This document shows, one piece after another, positions 52,450 through 60,991 of a stretch of 64,000 nt of DNA. A program made the position numbers and the translations under genes. Positions within the stretch are counted from its first letter, which is position 1. Every line of letters starts with the position of its first letter. The stretch covers positions 1-64,000 of the forward strand of contig CANRIG010000002.1 of the NCBI GenBank assembly GCA_947630595.1. The letters are read 5' to 3'. Origin of the DNA: an uncultured Lachnospiraceae bacterium (GTDB taxonomy: Bacteria; Bacillota; Clostridia; Lachnospirales; Lachnospiraceae). The notes beneath the pieces were generated by a model, which made no database searches, was not told the origin of the DNA, and was given only the letters and a program-made list of their open reading frames with translations.

Positions 52450-52536
52450 GGCAAAAAAATAAGACTGCTGCAAAGTACCGGCGGGCCAAGGTACAATCCG
52501 GTTGTACCAAGCCTTGTCCGGTATTTTGCAGCAGTC
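52450..52536 (-). terminator. Large nested hairpin terminator of the dnaE-pfkA-trmH operon
   Basis: The outer stem GACTGCTGCAAA pairs with TTTGCAGCAGTC; an inner GGTACAA/TTGTACC hairpin lies in the loop. On the minus strand it is followed by TTATTTTTTTGCC. The remaining gap up to the SleB promoter holds no gene. Confidence 0.85.
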
Positions 52537-52584
52537 CCGCACAGGTTGTCTCCTTAAACCTGCGACAGTATCATTTCCATAAAA

Positions 52585-53541
52585 TTAAACCCGCCGCTGC
52601 CGGCTGGCCTCATACATCAGCACCGAGGCCGCCACCGCCGCGTTCAGCGACTCCACCTGGCCGCACATCGGAACCCGGATATACGCGTCGGCCAGCGCCG
52701 CCGTCTCCTCCGTCAGCCCGCGGCTCTCGTTGCCGATCAGGAAAGCCGAAGGCATGCGGTAATCCTGACGGTCATACGTCGTTTTCCCGTCCAGGTGCGC
52801 CGCGTACAGGCGCACGCCCCGGCTTTTCAGCCAGTTCAGATCGCGCCGCCAGTCCTGCGCATAGCAAAACGGCATGCGGTACACGGAGCCCATCGTCGAC
52901 CGGATCACCTTGGGATTGTAAATGTCCGCGCAGTCCCCGCTCAGGAGGATGCCCGTGGCCCCCGCGCCCTCAGCGGTGCGCAGAATCGTGCCCAGGTTGC
53001 CCGGGTCCTGCAGGTTTTCCAGCGCCATCACCAGCGGGCAGCCGGACAGCAGATCCGGCAGCCGGTAATGAAACTGCCGCACCAGACACAGAATCCCCTG
53101 CGGCGTTTTGGTATCGGAAACGCTCTCAAACACGCGGTCCGCGAGCACGGTGACCTGCGCCTCCTTCGCGAACAGCGCCGGATTTTTCCGATAAAACTGC
53201 TCCGAGACGTACGTCTGCACCAGGCGTTCCCGCGGAACCTCCCGGTACATTTTGATGCCCTCCACCACGAAAAGGTCCTGCGCGCTGCGCTCACGGGCCT
53301 TCTTCTGTAATTGAAGCAGCCGCTTTACCTGCGCGTTCGCCGTGCTTGTAATCACCTGCCGCCTCGGCATATCCGCAAGCGCCCGCTGTGCCACCGGCAC
53401 GTCTGCAATCGCCCGCTGTCCCATCGGCGCATCCGCAATCACCCGTTGTGCCACCGACGCGTCTGCACTCTCCCGCTGTCCCATCGGCGCATCCGCAGCC
53501 AGCTGCTGCGCCGCCGCGCCCGTAATCACCTGCCGCTCCAT
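52585..53541 (-). CDS. TrmH/SpoU-family RNA 2'-O-methyltransferase
   Basis: 318 residues. A substrate-binding N-domain (NAQVKRLLQLQKKARERSAQDLFVVEGIKM) is followed by the SPOUT knot with motif 1 ALENLQDPGNLGTILRTAEGAGATG, motif 2 FLIGNESRGL and motif 3 IPMCGQVESLNAAVAASVLMYEA-like sequence. It methylates rRNA or tRNA ribose. The first 57 residues are 10-residue repeats (ADAPMGQRES, ADASVAQRVI and so on), and RQVIT occurs both at the start and at residue 61, so the start region was duplicated. The ATG at 53541 lies 1 nt after pfkA stops. Confidence 0.9.
   Translation of the reverse strand: MERQVITGAAAQQLAADAPMGQRESADASVAQRVIADAPMGQRAIADVPVAQRALADMPRRQVITSTANAQVKRLLQLQKKARERSAQDLFVVEGIKMYREVPRERLVQTYVSEQFYRKNPALFAKEAQVTVLADRVFESVSDTKTPQGILCLVRQFHYRLPDLLSGCPLVMALENLQDPGNLGTILRTAEGAGATGILLSGDCADIYNPKVIRSTMGSVYRMPFCYAQDWRRDLNWLKSRGVRLYAAHLDGKTTYDRQDYRMPSAFLIGNESRGLTEETAALADAYIRVPMCGQVESLNAAVAASVLMYEASRQRRV
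53370..53541 (-). repeat. 30-bp repeats at the trmH-like gene start
   Basis: Five units of 10 codons. The outer copies carry CGGCAGGTGATTAC on both ends of the array. Confidence 0.88.
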
Positions 53542-53542
53542 A

Positions 53543-54517
53543 TCAGATGCCCATCGCCTTGGCCACGCGCACCACGTAATCCGGGAGCTGCTTCTGCATG
53601 CTCAGCGCCTCGTCGATGTCCAGGTCCACGTATTTGCCCTCGCGGTACGCGACGACGCGGTTGGACTTGCCTTCCGCCAGCAGATCCGCCGCATAGGCGC
53701 CCATCACCGAAGCGTAGACGCGGTCGCGGCAGGTGGGGCTGCCGCCGCGCTGCATGTGGCCGAGAATCGTCGCGCGCGTCTCCACGCCGGTCGCCGCCTC
53801 AATCCGGCGCGCCATGCTCGTGGAATGGCCGATGCCCTCTGCGTTGATAATAATATGATGCTTTTTGCCGCGCTTGCGGTTGCGGATGATGTTGTTGATC
53901 AGCACCTGCTCGTCGTAGTCGTACTGCTCCGGCAGCAGAATGTCCTCCGCGCCGTTGGCGATGCCGCACCACAGCGCGATATAGCCCGCGTTCCGCCCCA
54001 TCACCTCAATGATGCTGCAGCGCTCGTGCGAAGTCGAGGTGTCGCGCACCTTGTCGATGGCTTCCATGGCCGTGTTGACCGCCGTGTCAAAGCCGATCGT
54101 GTAATCGCTGCAGGCGATGTCCAGGTCGATCGTCCCCGGCACGCCGATGGTATTGATGCCTCTGGCCGCCAGCTGCTGCGCGCCCGCGAACGAGCCGTCC
54201 CCGCCGATGACCACCAGGCCGTCGATTCCATGCTTCCGGCATATCTCCGCGCCGAGGTCCTGCCCCTCCGGCGTGCGGAATTCCGAGCAGCGCGCGGTGT
54301 ACAGACAGGTGCCGCCCTTGGAGATCGTATCCGACACGCTGCGCGCGTCCATATCCCGGATTTCCTCGTTCAGCAGTCCCTTATACCCCTGTGAAATGCC
54401 TTTTACCTTCAGGCCGCGCGACAGCGCCTCCCGCACTACCGCCCGTATGGCCGCGTTCATGCCGGGAGCGTCGCCCCCGCTGGTCAACACGCCGATGGTC
54501 TCAATCTTTTTTGACAT
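53543..54517 (-). CDS. pfkA: ATP-dependent 6-phosphofructokinase
   Basis: 324 residues; glycolytic enzyme converting fructose 6-phosphate to fructose 1,6-bisphosphate. GVLTSGGDAPGMNAAIRA, VIGGDGSFAGAQ (ATP type), PGTIDLDI with catalytic Asp in TID, and MGRNAGYIA are visible. The usual TIDND reads TIDLD. GGAGG lies 7 nt before the ATG. Confidence 0.96.
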   Translation of the reverse strand: MSKKIETIGVLTSGGDAPGMNAAIRAVVREALSRGLKVKGISQGYKGLLNEEIRDMDARSVSDTISKGGTCLYTARCSEFRTPEGQDLGAEICRKHGIDGLVVIGGDGSFAGAQQLAARGINTIGVPGTIDLDIACSDYTIGFDTAVNTAMEAIDKVRDTSTSHERCSIIEVMGRNAGYIALWCGIANGAEDILLPEQYDYDEQVLINNIIRNRKRGKKHHIIINAEGIGHSTSMARRIEAATGVETRATILGHMQRGGSPTCRDRVYASVMGAYAADLLAEGKSNRVVAYREGKYVDLDIDEALSMQKQLPDYVVRVAKAMGI

Positions 54518-54530
54518 AGTCGTACCTCCG

Positions 54531-57500
54531 TCACTTCTTCTGCACCAGTTTTATATTTTCTTTTCCAAAAAGCCCCGTGAGCTGTTCCAGTACCGGCCCG
54601 TCGGCTTTCACTGTCCAGTTTTCTCCCAGCCGGCGCACCGCCCGCTCGCTGCGCACATAGATCGCCACATGATCTTTGCCCTTCGAGTGGCGGAGCACGT
54701 CGAAGAGCTGCTGCTCCTTTTCCTGATACTCCCGCTTGTCCGCAAACTGCACCCACAGCTCCTGCGGCGTCTCCTCAAACGGCCAGATGCGCTCGCAGAT
54801 GAGCTTGCTCGGCTTGTCGTCCTCACAGTTCACGCGCCCGCGCACAAAAACCTTGCGGTCGTAGGTCAGCAGCGCGCTGTTTTTTTCATAATCGCGCGGG
54901 AACACGACCACTTCCGCCGTGCCCACCAGGTCTTCAATCGTCAGGAAGGCCATCGTCTTGTTGGTCTTGGTGTATTTGATGGTCCGGCCCGTAATCATGC
55001 CGCCGATGATGGCGGTGCTGTTGTCCTTCACGCGCGATACCCCGGTCTCCTCGTCCAGCGCAAAATCCGCGGTCACGTTTGTGATGACGCGTCTCCACAT
55101 CTCCTCGTAGCGCTCGAGCGGATGGCCGCTGATGTAAATGCCGAGCACCTCTTTCTCAAACGCGAGAATCTGATCCTTGTCGTACTCCCCGACGTCCGGC
55201 ATCTGCACCTCGTACTCCCGCTTCTCTTCCTCGTCCATCAGATCAAAAAGAGACATTTGCCCGCTGACGGCGCTCTTTTTCTCCTGCACCACGCGCTCGA
55301 TAATCCCGCCGTATACCTGCATCAGCTGCCTGCGGGTGCCGCCCAGGCCGTCCATGGCGCCGGACTTGATCAGGCTCTCGATGGTGCGCTTGTTGACCTC
55401 CTTGCCGGCCACGCGCTCGATGAAATTGCCGATGCTCCCGTACGGGCCGTGCTGCTCCCTCTCCCGGACGATGGCGTCGATCACCGGCCGGCCGATGCTC
55501 TTAATGGCCGACATGCCGTAGCGAATGTTGTTCCCATCCACCGAAAAGCCGCCCTCTCCGAGGTTGATGTCCGGCGGCAGGATGCCGATCCCCATCTGAC
55601 GGCAGGTCAGCGTGTACTCCGCGACTTTGTTGGGGTTGTCGATCACGGAGGTCATCAGCGCCGCCATGAACTCGACCGGATAATAATATTTCAGGTACGC
55701 CGTCTGATAAGCCACCACCGCGTAGGCCGCCGCGTGCGACTTGTTGAACGCGTACTTTGCGAAATCCGTCATCTCGTCAAAAATTTTGTTGGCCGTGCGC
55801 TCGTCGATGCCGTTGGCCGCGCAACCGGGCACGCCCTCCTCCGGGTTTCCGTAGACAAAATTCTGACGCTCGCGCGCCATCACCGCCGCCTTTTTCTTGG
55901 ACATCGCGCGCCGCACCAGGTCGCTGCGCCCGAGCGTGTAGCCGCCCAGGTCGCGCACGATCTGCATGACCTGCTCCTGATAAACGATACAGCCGTAGGT
56001 CGCCTCCAGAATCGGTTTCAGCTGCGGACAATCATATGTGATCTCCTCCGGGTGCGCCTTGCCCCGGATATACTGAGGAATAAACTCCATCGGCCCCGGC
56101 CGGTAAAGCGAAATGCCGGCGATGATATCCTCCAGGCTCTGCGGGCGCAGCTCCTTCATGAAGTTTTTCATCCCCGCGCTCTCCAGCTGGAACACGCCCT
56201 CCGTCTTGCCGGTGCCGATCGAATCCAGTACCTTCTTGTCGTTGTAATCGATTTCTTCTATTATAATAGTCTTTCCGCTGCTCTTTTCCGCCATCCGCAC
56301 CGCGTTCTGAATCACGGTCAGCGTCCGCAGGCCCAGAAAATCCATCTTCAGCAGGCCCAGCTCCTCCAGCGTTGTCATCGTAAACTGCGTGGTGATGGTG
56401 CCGTCCGCCGCCCGCGACAGCGGCACATATTCGTCCACAGCCTTCTGGCTGATCACCACGCCGGCAGCGTGCATGGACGTATGGCGCGGCAGGCCCTCCA
56501 GCCGTTTCGACATATCGATCAGCTCATGCACCTGCTCGTCGTTTTCGTACATCGTGCGCAGCTCCTGGCTCATCTGCAGCGCCTTGTCGATGGTAATGTT
56601 CAGTTCCTGCGGCACCATCTTGGCGATCGTGTCGCACAGCGCGTACGGCATGTCCATCACGCGGCCCACATCGCGGATCACGCCGCGCGCCGCCAGCGTA
56701 CCGAAAGTGACGATCTGCACCACGCGGTCCTTGCCGTACTTGCGCACCACATAGTCGATGACCTCCTGCCGCCGCTCGAAGCAGAAATCAATGTCGATAT
56801 CCGGCATCGACACGCGCTCCGGATTCAGGAAACGCTCAAACAACAGGTTGTAGCGGATCGGGTCAAGCTGCGTGATACCCAGCGTGTAAGACACCAGGCT
56901 GCCGGCCGCCGAGCCGCGCCCCGGGCCCACGCTGATGCCGTTTTCGCGCGCGTAACGGATGAAGTCCCAGACAATCAGGAAATAATCGACGTAGCCCATC
57001 TTCTGAATCACCGAGAGCTCGTACTCCAGCCGCGGCCTGTGCGTCTCCGCCTGCGCCCCGTACAGCCGCTCCAGCCCCTCAGAGCAGAGCTTGTTCAGGT
57101 ATTCCCAGGAGGTATAGGGCGCGGGGACGTCAAATTTCGGCAGCTTGGTCACGCCGAATTCGATCTCGACATGGCAGCGCTGCGCAATCCGGTGCGTATT
57201 TTCCAGCGCCTGCGGCGCGTACGGAAACAGCTCCGCCATCTGCTCCGGCGATTTCACGTAATACTGGCCGCCCTCATAGCGCATCCGGTCCTCATCCGCC
57301 AGCTTTTTGCCGGTCTGGATGCAGAGCAGGATGTCGTGAGCCGCCACGTCGTCCTCGTAAGTGTAATGCACGTCGTTGGTCGCCACCAGGCCGATGCCCA
57401 GCTCGCGGCTCATGCGCAGCAGCTGCTGGTTGACCATCTTCTGATCGGCAATCCCGTGATCCTGCAGCTCCAGGAAATAATTGTCCGCACCGAAAATATC

Positions 57501-57989
57501 GCGGTACCGCTGCGCCGCCTCCTTCGCCTCCTCGTACATGCCGCGCACCAGATAGCGCGGAATCTCCCCGGCCAGGCAGGCGCTGAGCGCAATGATGCCG
57601 CTGTGGTATTCGCGCAGCAGCTCCAGGTCGACCCTGGGGCGGTAATAGAAGCCTTCCACAAAGCCTCTGGAAACGATCTTCATGAGGTTGGCGTAGCCCT
57701 CGTTGTTCTCGGCCAGCAAAACGAGGTGGTAATAGCGGTCCTCGTCGCTGCCCAGCTCGCGGTCAAACCGCGAATTCGGCGCCACGTACACCTCGCACCC
57801 GAGGACGGGATTGATCCCGGCTGCCTTTGCCTCGCGGTAAAAATCGATGACGCCGTACATCACTCCGTGATCGGTGATCGCCGCGCTGTCCATGCCCAGC
57901 TCTTTGACCCGGGCCACATATTCTTTTATTTTATTGGAGCCGTCCAGCAGGCTGTACTCCGTGTGGACGTGCAGGTGTGTAAAATTCAC
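54531..57989 (-). CDS. dnaE: DNA polymerase III alpha subunit DnaE
   Basis: 1152 residues from GTG 57989, with AGAGGAG 6 nt upstream; the track ATG at 58034 lies within the -10 region and is unlikely. The PHP domain (NFTHLHVHTEYSLLDGSNK, ITDHGVMYG), polymerase palm (PDIDIDFCFERRQEVIDYV), (HhH)2 region (GGFSVDGNNIRYGMSAIKSIG) and OB fold (TKTNKTMAFLTIEDLVGTAEVVVFP) are ordered as in Firmicutes DnaE. It extends primers at the replication fork with PolC. Confidence 0.96.
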   Translation of the reverse strand: MNFTHLHVHTEYSLLDGSNKIKEYVARVKELGMDSAAITDHGVMYGVIDFYREAKAAGINPVLGCEVYVAPNSRFDRELGSDEDRYYHLVLLAENNEGYANLMKIVSRGFVEGFYYRPRVDLELLREYHSGIIALSACLAGEIPRYLVRGMYEEAKEAAQRYRDIFGADNYFLELQDHGIADQKMVNQQLLRMSRELGIGLVATNDVHYTYEDDVAAHDILLCIQTGKKLADEDRMRYEGGQYYVKSPEQMAELFPYAPQALENTHRIAQRCHVEIEFGVTKLPKFDVPAPYTSWEYLNKLCSEGLERLYGAQAETHRPRLEYELSVIQKMGYVDYFLIVWDFIRYARENGISVGPGRGSAAGSLVSYTLGITQLDPIRYNLLFERFLNPERVSMPDIDIDFCFERRQEVIDYVVRKYGKDRVVQIVTFGTLAARGVIRDVGRVMDMPYALCDTIAKMVPQELNITIDKALQMSQELRTMYENDEQVHELIDMSKRLEGLPRHTSMHAAGVVISQKAVDEYVPLSRAADGTITTQFTMTTLEELGLLKMDFLGLRTLTVIQNAVRMAEKSSGKTIIIEEIDYNDKKVLDSIGTGKTEGVFQLESAGMKNFMKELRPQSLEDIIAGISLYRPGPMEFIPQYIRGKAHPEEITYDCPQLKPILEATYGCIVYQEQVMQIVRDLGGYTLGRSDLVRRAMSKKKAAVMARERQNFVYGNPEEGVPGCAANGIDERTANKIFDEMTDFAKYAFNKSHAAAYAVVAYQTAYLKYYYPVEFMAALMTSVIDNPNKVAEYTLTCRQMGIGILPPDINLGEGGFSVDGNNIRYGMSAIKSIGRPVIDAIVREREQHGPYGSIGNFIERVAGKEVNKRTIESLIKSGAMDGLGGTRRQLMQVYGGIIERVVQEKKSAVSGQMSLFDLMDEEEKREYEVQMPDVGEYDKDQILAFEKEVLGIYISGHPLERYEEMWRRVITNVTADFALDEETGVSRVKDNSTAIIGGMITGRTIKYTKTNKTMAFLTIEDLVGTAEVVVFPRDYEKNSALLTYDRKVFVRGRVNCEDDKPSKLICERIWPFEETPQELWVQFADKREYQEKEQQLFDVLRHSKGKDHVAIYVRSERAVRRLGENWTVKADGPVLEQLTGLFGKENIKLVQKK

Positions 57990-58024
57990 GGCTTTCTCCT
58001 CTTTGCTTTCCCGGTTTCGTCTCA

Positions 58025-58053
58025 ATTCTACCATCTTTGCCGCGAGGCCGCAA
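58025..58053 (-). promoter_or_regulatory. Promoter of dnaE
   Basis: On the minus strand TTGCGG, exactly 17 bp and TAGAAT, placing transcription start about 30 bp before the GTG. Confidence 0.7.
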
Positions 58054-58169
58054 GACGAAAGCGAAAGGTCTTTGTGTGTTTATAATTCTTTCCAGTGTTT
58101 CAAGATAAGGATTGCCTTGCCCATATATATTCTTGCGTTTTTCTCTGTTATCTGCCTAATATTCATCCA

Positions 58170-58546
58170 TCATATTTTTCTCAGGCATTTATCGAACAAA
58201 GCCTCCATCTTTTCATATCTGCACAAAAAGGAATCCTTACTGGCAGACAGCATTTCATATGCATCCAAATTGCTGAAATCAACTGCATAATGATTGTAAA
58301 GCGCCAGTTCCCTGATAAATTCCCGTTGAGTTCTCCTGCCCAAATATAAAGATCCTGAAAGATATAAAAGTGAATATCACACAGGTGCTTAAGATCAAAT
58401 CTTCCGAAAACCGGTTTATGAATCAGATCATTGATTCGTATAGCGGTAAGCTTTCGTTCAACTTCCTGCAATTTCTTCTGATCGTTAATACCAAGTTTAT
58501 TTCTCAGGACTTCTGAATCCGGATAACAATACATCATATCATTCAT
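58170..58546 (-). pseudogene. Broken Fic/VbhT-type AMPylation toxin gene
   Basis: The reading frame starts MNDMMYCYPDSEVLRNKLG and holds a Fic N-part (KPVFGRFDLKHLCDIHFYIFQDLYIWAGE). The core HPFxEGNGR motif is missing. In another frame the DNA continues as GRRTQREFIRELALYN then HYAVDFSNLDAYEML to a TGA at 58170. So a deletion, probably of 40-60 codons, joined the ends and shifted the frame, removing the catalytic His and most of the loop. The ATG lies 1 nt after the antitoxin stop. Confidence 0.88.
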
Positions 58547-58547
58547 A

Positions 58548-58907
58548 TTACAAATCCTCTGCCGGTTCATCGGGTCCGGTGCCATTGGCGGAAGCAATAA
58601 TCATCCTTCTAAGCTCGTCTCCGCTTACTTTTTTATTATTGTAATCGGTCAGCATCTGAATTTCCTCATCTGTAAGATTCATGCCTTCCATTGCCAAAGT
58701 CGCGCGAGTCTCCCGAATGCCCTGCTCCATTGTATAAGCCGGATGATTCAGCTTCACCTCAAACGGTATGCTTTCCGTGATTATGATCTGCTTCAGCAAC
58801 ATATTAACAACGGCAGACAAATTTGTTCCAAGGGATTCCAGAATCGCGGCAGCTTTTTCCCGGTCTGCAGGATCGGTTCTCACCTGCAGCAAAGATGTAT
58901 TTGCCAT
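58548..58907 (-). CDS. DinJ-like antitoxin with VbhA-type Fic-inhibitor tail
   Basis: 119 residues from ATG 58907, with AAAGGAGG upstream. The N-terminal part (MANTSLLQVRTDPADREKAAAILESLGTNLSAVVNMLLKQI) is a RelB/DinJ ribbon-helix-helix domain. The second part (TRATLAMEGMNLTDEEIQML then TDYNNKKVSGDELRRMI) resembles VbhA; TLAMEG fits the Fic-inhibitory [S/T]xxxE[G/N]. The name and fusion are my inference from motif matches. It is intact and has a promoter-operator, while its partner toxin is broken. Confidence 0.88.
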   Translation of the reverse strand: MANTSLLQVRTDPADREKAAAILESLGTNLSAVVNMLLKQIIITESIPFEVKLNHPAYTMEQGIRETRATLAMEGMNLTDEEIQMLTDYNNKKVSGDELRRMIIASANGTGPDEPAEDL

Positions 58908-58937
58908 AAAGAATGCCTCCTTTGTATCTTTTGCATT

Positions 58938-58966
58938 ATTATAGCACATTGTCAGTACAATGTAAA
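58938..58966 (-). promoter_or_regulatory. Promoter of the antitoxin gene
   Basis: On the minus strand TTTACA, exactly 17 bp and TATAAT, close to consensus. Confidence 0.88.
58946..58963. promoter_or_regulatory. Palindromic operator inside the antitoxin promoter
   Basis: ACATTGT-CAGT-ACAATGT is a perfect 7-bp inverted repeat spanning the spacer; a ribbon-helix-helix antitoxin would typically bind such a site. Confidence 0.75.
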
Positions 58967-59043
58967 TTTATTTTATTTTATTCCATAAAGCACAGTGCTT
59001 TCTTCGTAACGCAGGCGGCTCTGATCAAAAACCCATAAAATCC

Positions 59044-59184
59044 ATGAAAAGCAAAAGCCGTCTTCTCAAAATCGGTCAATGGCGATATAATTTATTTGAC
59101 CAATCGGAGCAGATGGAACAGGATTTCACCCGGCTGATGGCATTCTGGAAAAGCATTTACCTGAGAAAAGAGGAAACCCCATGA
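59044..59184 (+). CDS. Small ORF ending at the ABC ATPase start (possible regulator remnant)
   Basis: 46 codons (MKSKSRLLKIGQWRYNLFDQ, then SEQMEQDFTRLMAFWKSIYL), too short for the ORF track. It ends in ATGA overlap with the ABC gene. The frame is open upstream to 58966. The Phe/Trp-rich helical end might be the C-terminal remnant of a TetR-type regulator that often precedes such transporters; this is only a suggestion. A promoter-like TATAAT lies inside it, so it may be non-coding. Confidence 0.4.
   Translation: MKSKSRLLKIGQWRYNLFDQSEQMEQDFTRLMAFWKSIYLRKEETP
59063..59091 (+). promoter_or_regulatory. Possible promoter of the ABC transporter
   Basis: TTCTCA, 17 bp and TATAAT; the -10 is perfect and the -35 weak. 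Confidence 0.5.
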
Positions 59185-60119
59185 ACAAAGATAAAACCGC
59201 GCCCGCATACGCCATCCGCGCGGGCAGTCTCACCAAATATTACGGCAGGGTCCGCGGCATCGAACAGGTCAGCCTGACCGTCGCAAAAGGCGATTTCTTC
59301 GGCTTCATCGGCCCCAATGGGGCGGGCAAGTCCACCACAATCCGCGCGCTTCTGGGGCTGATTCGCTTAGACGGCGGCCAGGCGCAGATTTTCGACCTCG
59401 ACATCACGAAGGACCGGAGGCGGATTCTGGAACGGGTGGGATATCTGCCCTCGGAGACGGCGTTTTACCCCGGCATGCGGGTGCGGGACGTGCTGAAGCT
59501 GTCCGCCGGTCTGCGGAAAAAAGACTGCCGGGAAAGCGCGGGCCTGCTGTGCGAGCGCCTGCAGCTGGACGTCTCCCGCAGGGCGGACGAGCTCTCCCTC
59601 GGCAACCGGAAGAAAACCGCCATCGTCTGCGCCCTGCAGCACGAGCCGGAGCTGCTGATTCTGGACGAGCCCACCAGCGGCCTCGACCCGCTGATGCAGC
59701 GGGAATTCTTTGAAATACTCCGGGAGCGCAGCCGGCTGGGGACGACCATCTTCCTGTCCAGCCACGTGCTCTCGGAGGTGCAGCACAACTGCGCCCACGC
59801 CGCCGTCATCCGGGAGGGGAAGATTATTGCCGGAGGCAGCGTGGCGGAGCTCTCCCGCACCGGCGCAAGGCGCGTCAGCGTCCGCGGACGCATCGCCCTG
59901 GAATCCCTTTCCGGCGTGAAAGATCTGCATCTCTCGCCGGAGAGCGCTGATTTTCTGTACAGCGGGGACATGCAGGCCCTGCTCGCGGTACTGGCGCAGG
60001 GAGAGGTGCGGGATCTGTCGATCTCCGAACCGGAGCTGGAGGAAGTGTTCCTGCATTATTATATGGAAGAAAACAGCCCGGAGGAGCGAGGGCCGCAAAA
60101 AGGAGGCGACTGGAAATGA
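59181..60119 (+). CDS. ABC-2-type transporter ATPase
   Basis: 312 residues. Walker A GPNGAGKSTT, signature LSLGNRKK (LSGGQ variant), Walker B LLILDEPTSGLDP, and switch His in LSSHVLSE. A C-terminal extension of about 80 residues follows. Substrate unknown; drug or lipid export in related loci. It overlaps the permease by ATGA. Confidence 0.93.
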   Translation: MNKDKTAPAYAIRAGSLTKYYGRVRGIEQVSLTVAKGDFFGFIGPNGAGKSTTIRALLGLIRLDGGQAQIFDLDITKDRRRILERVGYLPSETAFYPGMRVRDVLKLSAGLRKKDCRESAGLLCERLQLDVSRRADELSLGNRKKTAIVCALQHEPELLILDEPTSGLDPLMQREFFEILRERSRLGTTIFLSSHVLSEVQHNCAHAAVIREGKIIAGGSVAELSRTGARRVSVRGRIALESLSGVKDLHLSPESADFLYSGDMQALLAVLAQGEVRDLSISEPELEEVFLHYYMEENSPEERGPQKGGDWK

Positions 60120-60901
60120 CCATAATCCGGCATGAACTGAGACAGGGCCGAATCGCCTTTGCGGTCTGGACGGCTTCCATCGCCTTTCTGCTCATCCTCT
60201 GCATTCTCCTGTTTCCGGAAATGAAAGAGGAAATGGGCGCGGTGGGCAAAATGTTCGCGTCGATGGGCAGCTTTACCGCCGCGTTCGGGATGGACCGGCT
60301 GAATTTCGGCACCCTGACCGGCTTTTATGCCATCGAGTGCGGAAATATCCTCGGACTTGGAGGCGCGTTCTTCGCCTCGCTTCTCGGCGTTTCCGCCCTC
60401 GCGAAAGAGGAGCGGAACCGGACGGCGGAATTTCTGCTGACGCATCCGGTCTCCCGGGCAAGAGTCGCCGCAGAAAAGCTGGCGGCCGTCCTGATACAGA
60501 TTGCCGCCATGAATCTGATTCTGCTCGGGCTGTCCCTGTTCTCGGTAAAGCTGATCGGGGAGGAAATCCCCTGGAGGGAAATCTTGCTGATGCACGGGGC
60601 TTATACGCTGCTCCAGCTGGAGCTGGCGGGCATCTGCTTCGGCATCTCCGCATTTGGGCGCCGCGGCGGCGCAGGCATCGGCCTGGGCCTTGCCGCCGTC
60701 CTGTATTTCCTGAACCTGATCGCCAACATGACAAAGCGCGCAGCCTTTCTCAAGTACCTAACCCCCTTCGGCTACTGCGAGGGCGCAGACCTCATCGCTG
60801 ACGGAAGGCTGAGCGCCGGCCCCGCGGCGGCAGGCATACTGTTCGGGTGCATCGGCATCGCCGCGGCTTTCTGGCTGTACTGCCGAAAAGATATGCACTG
60901 A
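60116..60901 (+). CDS. ABC-2-type transporter permease
   Basis: 261 residues with six hydrophobic segments (WTASIAFLLILCILLF, GLGGAFFASLLGVSAL, LAAVLIQIAAMNLILLGLSLF, LLQLELAGICFGISAF, GIGLGLAAVLYFLNLIAN and AAGILFGCIGIAAAFWLYC). An ABC-2 membrane family permease, paired with the upstream ATPase. Confidence 0.9.
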   Translation: MTIIRHELRQGRIAFAVWTASIAFLLILCILLFPEMKEEMGAVGKMFASMGSFTAAFGMDRLNFGTLTGFYAIECGNILGLGGAFFASLLGVSALAKEERNRTAEFLLTHPVSRARVAAEKLAAVLIQIAAMNLILLGLSLFSVKLIGEEIPWREILLMHGAYTLLQLELAGICFGISAFGRRGGAGIGLGLAAVLYFLNLIANMTKRAAFLKYLTPFGYCEGADLIADGRLSAGPAAAGILFGCIGIAAAFWLYCRKDMH

Positions 60902-60909
60902 AATGTTCA

Positions 60910-60938
60910 TTGCTTTCCCAAACTTTCCATGATAGAAT
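60910..60938 (+). promoter_or_regulatory. Promoter of the hybrid histidine kinase
   Basis: TTGCTT, exactly 17 bp and TAGAAT, just after the permease stop. Confidence 0.65.
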
Positions 60939-60991
60939 AGGATAGGTAAAGTATGAGCATGTGAAGATTTATAAGGAGTTTAGGCGTTTTC

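Noticed and set aside
53543-54517. TIDLD in PfkA as a broken active site
   Set aside because: The catalytic Asp in TID is kept; only the next residue differs, so the enzyme should be active.
57990-58034. ATG start of dnaE at 58034
   Set aside because: It lies in the likely -10 region of the dnaE promoter; GTG 57989 has a proper ribosome site and matches family N-termini.
54117-58085. 1322-residue plus-strand ORF
   Set aside because: Shadow of dnaE on the opposite strand, with no recognisable motif.
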